64,000 nt of DNA, from assembly GCA_017537965.1 (NCBI GenBank), contig JAFYJV010000029.1, forward strand, positions 27,957 through 91,956. Direction: 5' to 3'. The translations under genes were made by a program, and so were the position numbers. Shown one piece after another: positions 45,300 to 52,092 of the stretch. Position 1 is the stretch's first letter. The number at the start of each line of letters is the position of its first letter. The DNA is from Bacteroidales bacterium (GTDB taxonomy: Bacteria > Bacteroidota > Bacteroidia > Bacteroidales > F082). Below the pieces are notes generated by a model. The model ran no database searches, was not told the origin of the DNA, and was given only the letters and a program-made list of their open reading frames with translations.

Positions 45300-46805
45300 A
45301 TGAAAAGAATCCTTTTGTCAATATGCTGCATCTTGTTAGCACTGTCGTCGTCGGCGCAGTCTCCCCAGTCGTATCTGGTCTCCGATTTCAACGAGGAGGA
45401 GCTGGAGCAAGTGTTGGACCTGTGTCGGCAAGGCGGATTTGAACAGTTGTTGCATCGCTTTCCCTTCTCTACGTATGGCCATTATGAGTGGAATCCTTCC
45501 TTTGCTGGCAAGGGCAACCTGTCGGTGGCTCGGATGGTGCAAAAGGCTTCTGAGGCAGGGGTGAGGCTGGGGGTTCTGGTCCATGAGGATGCCATCAGCC
45601 TCAACGACAGCTATTTCTCTCCACGCTACTTCAAGCAACTGAGAAGGATGGGCGAGGTGAGGCTTTTCTCCGACATCACGGCTGAACAACGCGACATGGT
45701 CATCTATCATTCAGGGGTGATGGATCATCCTTCTACATTGAATTTGATTCTGATCGGGAATGAGTTGATCTCCTACAGCACCATGGAGCCTGCCAGTGAC
45801 CTGCTGTATTTGCATGGCTGTTCCCGCGGGCTTTACGGCACTCGCAGTGAGGCGCATCGGACGACCGACAAGGCATATAAGCTTTGGGATGCACCTGAAC
45901 GTTATTGTGCCCCGGATGGGCCTTTGCTGGATTCGGTGCGGATAGGTCTTGCGCATAGGATTGCGGCTTCGGGAAGTCCCTTTACGATGCCATCGGGCGG
46001 TTATGGACAGGAACTGCTGAATGAGTCGCAACGTGTGCAAATGGTGGATCGGTGGACGATGGAGAAACCGTCGTATGACAGTGTGGTTCAACCCATGTTG
46101 TTGGGATGGTTCCCCGTGAGAGTTTCCGACAGGAGGCAGTCGTGTACGACGATGGAAGACGTGGAATGGCTGCTGGCCAAGGCGGCAGCTTTCGATGCTG
46201 GATACGGGCTGTTGGTCAGCCGTGGCGCGATGCAACGTCATGGGATGCTTGGCAAGATACTGGCACAAGTCAATGCATGGGATAAGCTAAGGTATGCCGG
46301 TGCCTTTACCGACGAGATGAAGGAAAGCTTGAGAGATCCCTATCAGGATTGGCATCTGGAACAACAGGACGAGGATCATTTCTTGTTATACCGTTTGCAG
46401 GTCTCCCGCCGTTACCGTTGCGTGTTTGCCGAGCCGGATTCGGGCTATTATGCCGCTGAGGCTTGGGAATGGAAGGCCGAGGAGGAAGGTCGGTTCGGGC
46501 TGCGTATTCAGGTGGAAGGCAAGGGCGAGATCCAGCATCCCGTTCTTCAAACACCCTGCGGGACGCTGAGCTTCCCCTGTACCATTCAAGCCAATCAGTA
46601 TCTGATCTATGATTTCGATTCGGTTGCATACGTCACGGATTTGAATTTCAACAAGATACAGGAAGTGGTTCCTGAAGGTGTTCCTGAGTTGACCGAAGGC
46701 GGACAAGAGGTTCGCTTTTCCTGTAAGATCCCTAATGCGAAGAGGATTCCGATGGTGAGTGTGCGCTATCTTATGCGAGAACAACCGATGGGGATAGGAT
46801 TCTGA
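45300..46805 (+). CDS. Exported protein of unknown function, possibly TIM-barrel hydrolase-like
   Basis: The protein is 501 residues from MKRILLSICCILLALSSSAQ, a clear signal peptide; an earlier start would lie within the dGTPase gene. Residues 170-260 include LHGCSRGLYGTRSEAH, KAYKLWDAPERYCAPDGPL and DSVRIGLAHRIAASG, a pattern I associate with uncharacterised exported proteins with a barrel fold in Lentisphaerota and Bacteroidota. The C-terminal part (LLYRLQVSRRYRCVF ... LQTPCGTLSFPC) looks like beta-sandwich modules. I recognise no catalytic motif. It shares a probable transcript with the dGTPase-like gene. Confidence 0.7.
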   Translation: MKRILLSICCILLALSSSAQSPQSYLVSDFNEEELEQVLDLCRQGGFEQLLHRFPFSTYGHYEWNPSFAGKGNLSVARMVQKASEAGVRLGVLVHEDAISLNDSYFSPRYFKQLRRMGEVRLFSDITAEQRDMVIYHSGVMDHPSTLNLILIGNELISYSTMEPASDLLYLHGCSRGLYGTRSEAHRTTDKAYKLWDAPERYCAPDGPLLDSVRIGLAHRIAASGSPFTMPSGGYGQELLNESQRVQMVDRWTMEKPSYDSVVQPMLLGWFPVRVSDRRQSCTTMEDVEWLLAKAAAFDAGYGLLVSRGAMQRHGMLGKILAQVNAWDKLRYAGAFTDEMKESLRDPYQDWHLEQQDEDHFLLYRLQVSRRYRCVFAEPDSGYYAAEAWEWKAEEEGRFGLRIQVEGKGEIQHPVLQTPCGTLSFPCTIQANQYLIYDFDSVAYVTDLNFNKIQEVVPEGVPELTEGGQEVRFSCKIPNAKRIPMVSVRYLMREQPMGIGF

Positions 46806-46850
46806 TAAATATCCCTATTAATGGGGATTGGTTGGTGATAAAACGTCGCG

Positions 46851-46858
46851 TATCTTTG
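46851..46858 (+). promoter_or_regulatory. Candidate -7 box for the feoAB operon
   Basis: TATCTTTG lies 22 bases before the ATG at 46881, with TTG at 46828-46830 giving a 20-base spacing. No clear Fur box was seen. Confidence 0.65.
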
Positions 46859-46880
46859 CAGCATCAAATTGGTTTTGAAT

Positions 46881-49244
46881 ATGATTACGCTTGATCATCT
46901 TGAAATCGGACAATCTGCCGTCATCCAGGCTGTAAACGGAGAGGGATCCCGACGACAGCATTTTCTGGATATGGGCCTGATACCTGACGCCTTCGTCAAA
47001 GTGGTGAAGTATGCTCCTTTGGGCGATCCGATGGAGGTGACGATACATGGGTACTCGCTAACCCTTCGCAAGGCCGATGCCGCATTGATTGCAGTGAATC
47101 CTGTTGATCCTGTACTTACAGAAAAACATGAGGTGAAGAACGATGAAAAGTTGTATATCAGTTCTTTGCATGATCACAATGCTCACCCTGGATTGGGCGA
47201 GGAAGGCATCTATCACGACAAGACCCATGAGAATCCCTTGCCCAAAGGGACCAAGCTCACTTTCGCCTTGGCCGGACAACAGAACTGTGGCAAGACCACG
47301 CTGTTCAACCAATTGACGGGTGCCAACCAGCATGTGGGCAACTTTCCTGGTGTCACCGTCGATCGCAAGGATGGTGTCATCAAAGGCCATCCCGACACCT
47401 TGGTCACTGATTTGCCCGGCATCTATTCGCTCTCACCTTATACATCAGAGGAACTGGTCTCGCGCCAGTTCATCCTGAATGAAAAGCCGAAGGCCATTAT
47501 CAACATTGTGGATGCCAACAACATTGAGCGCAACCTCTATCTGACCATGCAATTGATGGAGCTGGGCGTGCCCATGGTGTTGGCGCTCAATATGATGGAT
47601 GAAGTACGCAACAACGGAGGAAGCATCTTGGTGAACGAGATGGAAAAAATCCTTGGATTGCCCGTGGTGCCCATTGCAGCTTCGAGAAACGAAGGCGTGG
47701 CCGAGTTGGTGGAACATGCCATCCACGTGGCGAAGTACCAGGAAGCGCCTGTCCGTCAGGACTTCTGCGACAAGGATGACCATGGCGGCGCTGTTCATCG
47801 CTGCCTTCACAGCATCATGCACCTCATCGAGGACCATGCCCAACGGGCAAGCATCCCCGTGCGTTTTGCAGCCTCCAAACTCATCGAAGGCGATGAGATT
47901 GTTCTGGAGGCCTTGAAGCTTTCGCAGAACGAAAAGGAAACCCTGGAACATCTTGTTGTCCAGATGGAGGAAGAACGCGGTCTGGACCGTGCCGCCGCCA
48001 TGGCTGAGATGCGTTTTTGCTTCATCAAGCGTCTTAGCGACAAGACCGTGGTGAAGCCAAAGGAAAGCAAAGAATACCAGCGAAGTCGGCGGATCGACAA
48101 GGTGTTGACCGGCAAATGGACTGCCATCCCGATCTTTATCCTCGTGATGGTGTCCGTCATCTGGCTCTCCATCGATGTGTTGGGCGCTCCCTTGCAGGAT
48201 TGGCTCGATCAGGGCATCTCTTGGCTGGCTGGCTTGTGTGGCGATGCCTTGGCCAGGTGGGATGTCAGCCCCGCTGTGCAATCGCTGGTGGTTGATGGCA
48301 TCTTCGGCGGCGTGGGCAGTGTGTTGAGTTTCGTGCCCATCATCATCCTGCTGTTCTTCTTCCTGAGCCTGTTGGAAGATAGTGGATACATGGCGCGCGT
48401 GGCTTTTGTCAGCGACAGCTTCCTGCGTAAGTTGGGACTTACCGGACATAGCATCGTTCCCATGCTTATCGGCTTTGGCTGCACCGTGCCGGCGGTGATG
48501 GCCACCCGAACGCTGCATTCCACCCACGACCGTTGGCGCACCATCCTGTTGACGCCTTTCATGAGCTGTTCCGCCAAGATCCCGATCTATGCCTTCTTTA
48601 CCAGCATGTTTTTCCCCCATCATGGCGGGTTGGTGCTGATAGGCTTGTATCTGTTGGGTATTGTTGTCGGCATTGTGACTGCCTTGGTGACCAAGTGGTT
48701 TGGCAAGAAACGCGATGTGGCGCCTTTTGTATTGGAACTTCCCAACTACCGCCTTCCTGGATTCAAGAATGTGGCGCATCTGCTGTGGGACAAGACCAAG
48801 GATTTCCTGCAGCGCGCCTTTACGGTGATCTTCATCGCCTCTTTGGTGATCTGGTTCTTGCAGACCTTCGACTTCCATTTCCAGATGGTAGAGAATGGAG
48901 AGGGCAGCATGTTGGCGAGTGTGGCTGGTTGGATCGCTCCGGTCTTCCGGCCATTGGGACTCGGGTCGTGGCAAGTAGTCACAGCGTTGATCAGCGGCTT
49001 TATGGCCAAGGAGAGTGTGGTGGCTACTTTGGAGGTGCTGGATGCCATGCCGCTTTTTACTACGGTGACATCCATTTCCATGTTGGTGTTCTGTTTGCTC
49101 TATACGCCTTGTGTGGCTGCCATTGCCGCCATCCGTCGCGAGTTGGGCAGGAAGTGGGTCTTTATCGTGATCCTCTTCCAATGCGCAGTGGCATGGCTTA
49201 TGGCTTGGTTCGCTTTCCTCATCGCTAACGCCGTCATCGCATGA
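46881..49244 (+). CDS. feoB: Fused FeoA-FeoB ferrous iron transporter
   Basis: I chose the ATG at 46881 (MITLDHLEIGQSAVI); the frame also has a TTG at 46869. The 787-residue protein begins with a FeoA SH3-like domain (LEIGQSAVIQAVNG, about 1-75), followed by a linker and the FeoB G domain: G1 GQQNCGKTTLFN from residue 132, G2 region GNFPGVTVDRK, G3 DLPGIYSLSPYTSEE and G4 LNMMDE. The membrane part has nucleoside-gate helices (GFGCTVPAVMATRTL, FMSCSAKIPIYAFF). It imports Fe2+ across the inner membrane. FeoA-FeoB fusion is usual in Bacteroidota. The small gene at 49241 overlaps its stop. Confidence 0.96.
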   Translation: MITLDHLEIGQSAVIQAVNGEGSRRQHFLDMGLIPDAFVKVVKYAPLGDPMEVTIHGYSLTLRKADAALIAVNPVDPVLTEKHEVKNDEKLYISSLHDHNAHPGLGEEGIYHDKTHENPLPKGTKLTFALAGQQNCGKTTLFNQLTGANQHVGNFPGVTVDRKDGVIKGHPDTLVTDLPGIYSLSPYTSEELVSRQFILNEKPKAIINIVDANNIERNLYLTMQLMELGVPMVLALNMMDEVRNNGGSILVNEMEKILGLPVVPIAASRNEGVAELVEHAIHVAKYQEAPVRQDFCDKDDHGGAVHRCLHSIMHLIEDHAQRASIPVRFAASKLIEGDEIVLEALKLSQNEKETLEHLVVQMEEERGLDRAAAMAEMRFCFIKRLSDKTVVKPKESKEYQRSRRIDKVLTGKWTAIPIFILVMVSVIWLSIDVLGAPLQDWLDQGISWLAGLCGDALARWDVSPAVQSLVVDGIFGGVGSVLSFVPIIILLFFFLSLLEDSGYMARVAFVSDSFLRKLGLTGHSIVPMLIGFGCTVPAVMATRTLHSTHDRWRTILLTPFMSCSAKIPIYAFFTSMFFPHHGGLVLIGLYLLGIVVGIVTALVTKWFGKKRDVAPFVLELPNYRLPGFKNVAHLLWDKTKDFLQRAFTVIFIASLVIWFLQTFDFHFQMVENGEGSMLASVAGWIAPVFRPLGLGSWQVVTALISGFMAKESVVATLEVLDAMPLFTTVTSISMLVFCLLYTPCVAAIAAIRRELGRKWVFIVILFQCAVAWLMAWFAFLIANAVIA

Positions 49245-49408
49245 ACTGGGCTACAGGCATAGTGCTTTTCATCGTTCTGCTTCTTGTGGCAGTGGCGGTT
49301 GTCGCCTTGCGCAAAGGGAAGGGGAAGTGCGATTGCGCTGGTGGCAAACAAAAAACAGGAGGCGGTTGCGCCTCCTGTAATATCGATTGTCCCTTCAAAA
49401 GCCGCTAG
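49241..49408 (+). CDS. FeoB-associated small cysteine-rich membrane protein
   Basis: This 55-residue protein starts in the ATGA overlap with feoB. It has one membrane helix (GIVLFIVLLLVAVAVVAL) followed by a Lys/Gly linker and four or five cysteines (KCDCAGG, CASCNIDCPF), the layout of the FeoB_associated family. Such proteins are thought to help iron transport or regulate FeoB; the mechanism is not settled. The codons for GGGCASC hold a perfect inverted repeat that is the likely terminator of the convergent gene. Confidence 0.85.
   Translation: MNWATGIVLFIVLLLVAVAVVALRKGKGKCDCAGGKQKTGGGCASCNIDCPFKSR
49349..49378 (-). terminator. Intrinsic terminator for the repeat-protein gene, inside the FeoB-associated gene
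   Basis: ACAGGAGGCG (49355-49364) and CGCCTCCTGT (49369-49378) form a perfect 10-bp stem with a 4-base loop. On the minus strand it is followed by TTTTTTGTTTG, the signature of a terminator for the gene ending at 49409. On the plus strand it lies within coding sequence. Confidence 0.75.
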
Positions 49409-49762
49409 CTATTTGATTCCGGGGAAACTGTTCACAATCTTCACCTTGATGTCGGGAAAAGAGTTTACGATTTGAACCTTGACGTCGGGGAATGATTCCA
49501 CAAGCTTGAATTTGCAGCAGTCGTCGGGAAAGCTTTCTACGAGCTTCACTTCGATGTCGGGAAACGACTCCACAATCTGGATCTTGACGTCGGGAAAACT
49601 CTCCACGATCTTCACTGTGCCGAACAGGTTGAAGGTCTTCCCGTCTTTGTTTGTATAGGTGCATTCCTTTTTGTCGATGCCTATGGGTTTCTTGTCTTTG
49701 TCCTGGGCATAAGCTCCGAAGCCGATGATGAGCATGAGGAACAGGGGAAGAAGCTTTTTCAT
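49409..49762 (-). CDS. Secreted protein of 11-residue ESFPD repeats, function unknown
   Basis: This 117-residue protein has a signal peptide (MKKLLPLFLMLIIGFGAYAQ), a short spacer with TYTNKDGKTFNLFG, then six repeats of 11 residues ending in (E/N)SFP(D/G), for example VKIQIVESFPD and IKVKIVNSFPG; the fourth is 13 residues with a Cys pair. The alternating hydrophobic pattern suits a short beta-solenoid or amyloid-like stack. It lacks a T9SS tail. Its stop codon abuts that of the FeoB-associated gene (49408/49409). I do not recognise a family with an assigned function. Confidence 0.75.
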   Translation of the reverse strand: MKKLLPLFLMLIIGFGAYAQDKDKKPIGIDKKECTYTNKDGKTFNLFGTVKIVESFPDVKIQIVESFPDIEVKLVESFPDDCCKFKLVESFPDVKVQIVNSFPDIKVKIVNSFPGIK

Positions 49763-49768
49763 TTTTTT

Positions 49769-49857
49769 AAGAATTTAGAAGTAAGAAGCAAGGAGCAAGA
49801 ATACAAATTCTATACCAGCATTCTTACTTCTTACTTCTTACTTCTGTCTTCTTATTT
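49769..49857. repeat. Imperfect inverted repeat of GAAGTAAGAAG units
   Basis: GAAGTAAGAAGCAAGGAGC on the left and CTTACTTCTTACTTCTTAC on the right surround a short A+T-rich centre. This fills the gap between the ESFPD-repeat gene and pepD. No promoter box was found in it. It resembles the CTCCTAA word family in structure. Confidence 0.7.
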
Positions 49858-51312
49858 AGGGGCGTTCTTGAGAATATCGCACAGCAGATCCCAGAACATC
49901 TGTACGGTCTTGATCTCGATGCGTTCGTCGGGGCTGTGGACGCCGCGGAGGGTGGGACCGAAGCTGATCATGTCCATGCCCTTGATCTTGTCGCCGATGA
50001 GGCCGCATTCCAGTCCGGCGTGGATGGCGCGCACCTTGGGATCATGACCGAAGCGTTTCTTATAGACTTTCGCTGCGATGTCACAGATCTTCGACTTGGG
50101 GTTGGGTGTCCAGCCTGGATAGCCGTCGGTGTGCTCCACGTCGGCGCCGGCGAGGTTGAAGATGGTCTCCACCATGTTGGCGATGCTTTCCTTGGCAGAG
50201 TCGATGGAGCTGCGTTGTGAGGTCTGGATGAAGAAGTAGCCTTCTTTCTTCTTGCAGGAAGCCAGGTTGGTCGAGGTCTCCACGAAGTTCGGGATGGTCT
50301 GCGACCACTCGATGACGCCGTGAGGGCATGCGTAGAGGGCGTTGAGCAGCTCAAACTGCGACACTTCGTCGATGACCACGTCGGGTTGGATCTCAGCCTT
50401 TTCGGCCACCACAGTGATGCCGGGTTCGGCCACTTGGTATTCTTTCTTGAAATTGCCTTCCATCTCCTTGCAGAACTTCACGAAGTCGTCGCAGCAGTCG
50501 TTGGGCAGGTAAGCCACTGCTGTGGCTTCGCGGGCGATGGCGTTGCGGAGGTTGCCGCCTTGGAAGTCGTAGAGGGCGAGGTCGTAACGGCCGGTGGCCT
50601 CCCAGAGGATGCGGGTCAGCAGCTTGTTGGCGTTGGCCAGGTTCTTGTTGATGTCGTCGCCGCTGTGGCCGCCTTTGAGGCCTTTCACGGTGACGCGGTA
50701 GGCGGTGGCTTCTTCCGGGGCGGGCTCCAGGTCGTACCACATCTTCACGATGGTGTCCATGCCTCCGGCGCAGCCGATGAAGATTTCGCCTTCGTCTTCT
50801 GAGTCGAGGTTGAGGAGGATGCGTGATTTCATGTGTTTCGGGTCGAGGGCCATGGCGCCGGTGAGACCGGTTTCTTCATCTACGGTGAAGATGCACTCCA
50901 GCGGGCCGTGTTTCACCTTCGGGTCGGTGATGACAGCCAGGGCGGCGGCGACGCCGATGCCGTCGTCAGCACCGAGGGTGGTGCCGTTGGCATGCAGCCA
51001 TTCGCCTTTGATGACAGCCTCGATGGGGTCTTTCTCAAAGTCATGGACCTTGTCGCCGTTCTTCTCGCAGACCATGTCCATGTGGGCTTGGAGGGCGATC
51101 ATCTTGCGATCTTCCATGCCTTTGGTGGCGGGCACGGTCATGATGATGTTGCCGCATTTCTCTTTGGTATATTTCACCTTGTGGTCCTTGGCCCATTTTT
51201 CAAGGTATTGGACCATTTTGGCTTCTTTTTTCGAAGGACGAGGCACGCTGAGGATGCCTTGGAACTCCTTCCATACGCCCGCGGGGGCGAGTTTTAAGAT
51301 AGAATCGTTCAT
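49852..51312 (-). CDS. pepD: Aminoacyl-histidine dipeptidase (M20/PepD)
   Basis: This 486-residue metallopeptidase cleaves Xaa-His and other dipeptides in the cytoplasm. Metal ligands and catalytic residues are in LQAHMDMVCEKN (His, with the Asp two residues on), TLGADDGIGVAAAL, TVDEETGLTGA (the catalytic Glu pair) and the late DKIKGMDMISFGP region. GLKGGHSGDDINKNLANANK is the family's dimerisation region signature. The length is normal for PepD. The promoter box (51347-51354) lies within the 3' end of rpe. Confidence 0.94.
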   Translation of the reverse strand: MNDSILKLAPAGVWKEFQGILSVPRPSKKEAKMVQYLEKWAKDHKVKYTKEKCGNIIMTVPATKGMEDRKMIALQAHMDMVCEKNGDKVHDFEKDPIEAVIKGEWLHANGTTLGADDGIGVAAALAVITDPKVKHGPLECIFTVDEETGLTGAMALDPKHMKSRILLNLDSEDEGEIFIGCAGGMDTIVKMWYDLEPAPEEATAYRVTVKGLKGGHSGDDINKNLANANKLLTRILWEATGRYDLALYDFQGGNLRNAIAREATAVAYLPNDCCDDFVKFCKEMEGNFKKEYQVAEPGITVVAEKAEIQPDVVIDEVSQFELLNALYACPHGVIEWSQTIPNFVETSTNLASCKKKEGYFFIQTSQRSSIDSAKESIANMVETIFNLAGADVEHTDGYPGWTPNPKSKICDIAAKVYKKRFGHDPKVRAIHAGLECGLIGDKIKGMDMISFGPTLRGVHSPDERIEIKTVQMFWDLLCDILKNAPK

Positions 51313-51317
51313 GATGT

Positions 51318-51998
51318 TTATTTGTTTATTTGTTGAATTGTTGGTGCAAATATATTCATTTTCATCGTTCTAATGGTTTCTTCGGGATCTTCCGATTTGA
51401 AAACGGCGTTCCCAGCCACGAGGACATCGGCTCCAGCCTCAAAGAGTGAAGCTGCGTTCTCAGTGTTCACGCCGCCATCAACCTCGACCAAGGTGTCCAA
51501 GCCTTGCACATCAATCATGGAGCGGAGCTTGCGGATCTTCTCATAGGTGCGTTCGATGAACTTCTGTCCGCCGAAACCTGGGTTGACGCTCATCAGCAGC
51601 ACCAAGTCCAGATCGCTAAGGATGTCTTCCAGCATGGCAACGGGAGTGTGGGGATTCAAAACAACGCCAGCCTTTACGCCGAGAGCTTTCAACTGCTGCA
51701 CGGAACGATGGATATGGGTGCTGGCTTCATAATGGAAAGTGATGATGTCGGCCCCAGCCTTTACGAAAGCTTCGAAATACTTTTCAGGCTCTACAATCAT
51801 CAAGTGCACATCCAAGGGTTTCTCTGCCAATTGGCTAATGGCTTTCACCACCGGGATGCCAAACGAAATGTTGGGCACGAAGCGGCCATCCATGATGTCG
51901 CAGTGGAACCAGTCGGCCTCGCTGCGGTTGACCATATCAATATCTCTTCCTAAGTTGAGGAAATCTGCCGAGAGCAGGGAAGGGGCGATCATTCTCAT
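51318..51998 (-). CDS. rpe: Ribulose-phosphate 3-epimerase
   Basis: This 226-residue barrel enzyme interconverts ribulose 5-phosphate and xylulose 5-phosphate in the pentose phosphate pathway. It shows APSLLSADFLNL at the start, HCDIMDGRFVPNISFG (metal and substrate residues), LDVHLMIVEPEKY, SVNPGFGGQKF and VEVDGGVNTENA. The ATG at 51992 is an alternative start. pepD follows after 5 bases on the same strand. Confidence 0.96.
   Translation of the reverse strand: MRMIAPSLLSADFLNLGRDIDMVNRSEADWFHCDIMDGRFVPNISFGIPVVKAISQLAEKPLDVHLMIVEPEKYFEAFVKAGADIITFHYEASTHIHRSVQQLKALGVKAGVVLNPHTPVAMLEDILSDLDLVLLMSVNPGFGGQKFIERTYEKIRKLRSMIDVQGLDTLVEVDGGVNTENAASLFEAGADVLVAGNAVFKSEDPEETIRTMKMNIFAPTIQQINK
51347..51354 (-). 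promoter_or_regulatory. pepD: Candidate -7 box for pepD inside rpe
   Basis: On the minus strand TATATTTG lies 34 bases before the pepD ATG at 51312, in the last codons of rpe. pepD could thus be transcribed without rpe. Confidence 0.45.
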
Positions 51999-52030
51999 AG
52001 TTGTCAGTTTGCGGTTGTCAGTTGTTGAGG

Positions 52031-52038
52031 CAAAGATA
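52031..52038 (-). promoter_or_regulatory. rpe: Candidate -7 box for rpe
   Basis: On the minus strand TATCTTTG follows directly after the T-run of the upstream terminator and lies 32 bases before the rpe ATG. The leader between them contains two GTTGTCAGTT-type words. Confidence 0.65.
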
Positions 52039-52068
52039 AAAAAAAGTGCCTCGTGAGAGGCACTTTTT
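52038..52068 (-). terminator. Intrinsic terminator of the BspA-like gene
   Basis: GTGCCTC/GAGGCAC stem extended by A-T pairs (52041-52052 with 52057-52068), loop GTGA, followed on the minus strand by a run of eight Ts. Its T-run touches the rpe -7 box. The stem is the same word as in the terminator at 60428-60459. Confidence 0.9.
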
Positions 52069-52092
52069 TATGGAAAAATTATCGGAGATATT

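Noticed and set aside
47445-49181. Minus-strand open frame of 578 codons
   Set aside because: It is antisense to FeoB, which is unmistakable, and its His/Gln-rich translation looks like a shadow.
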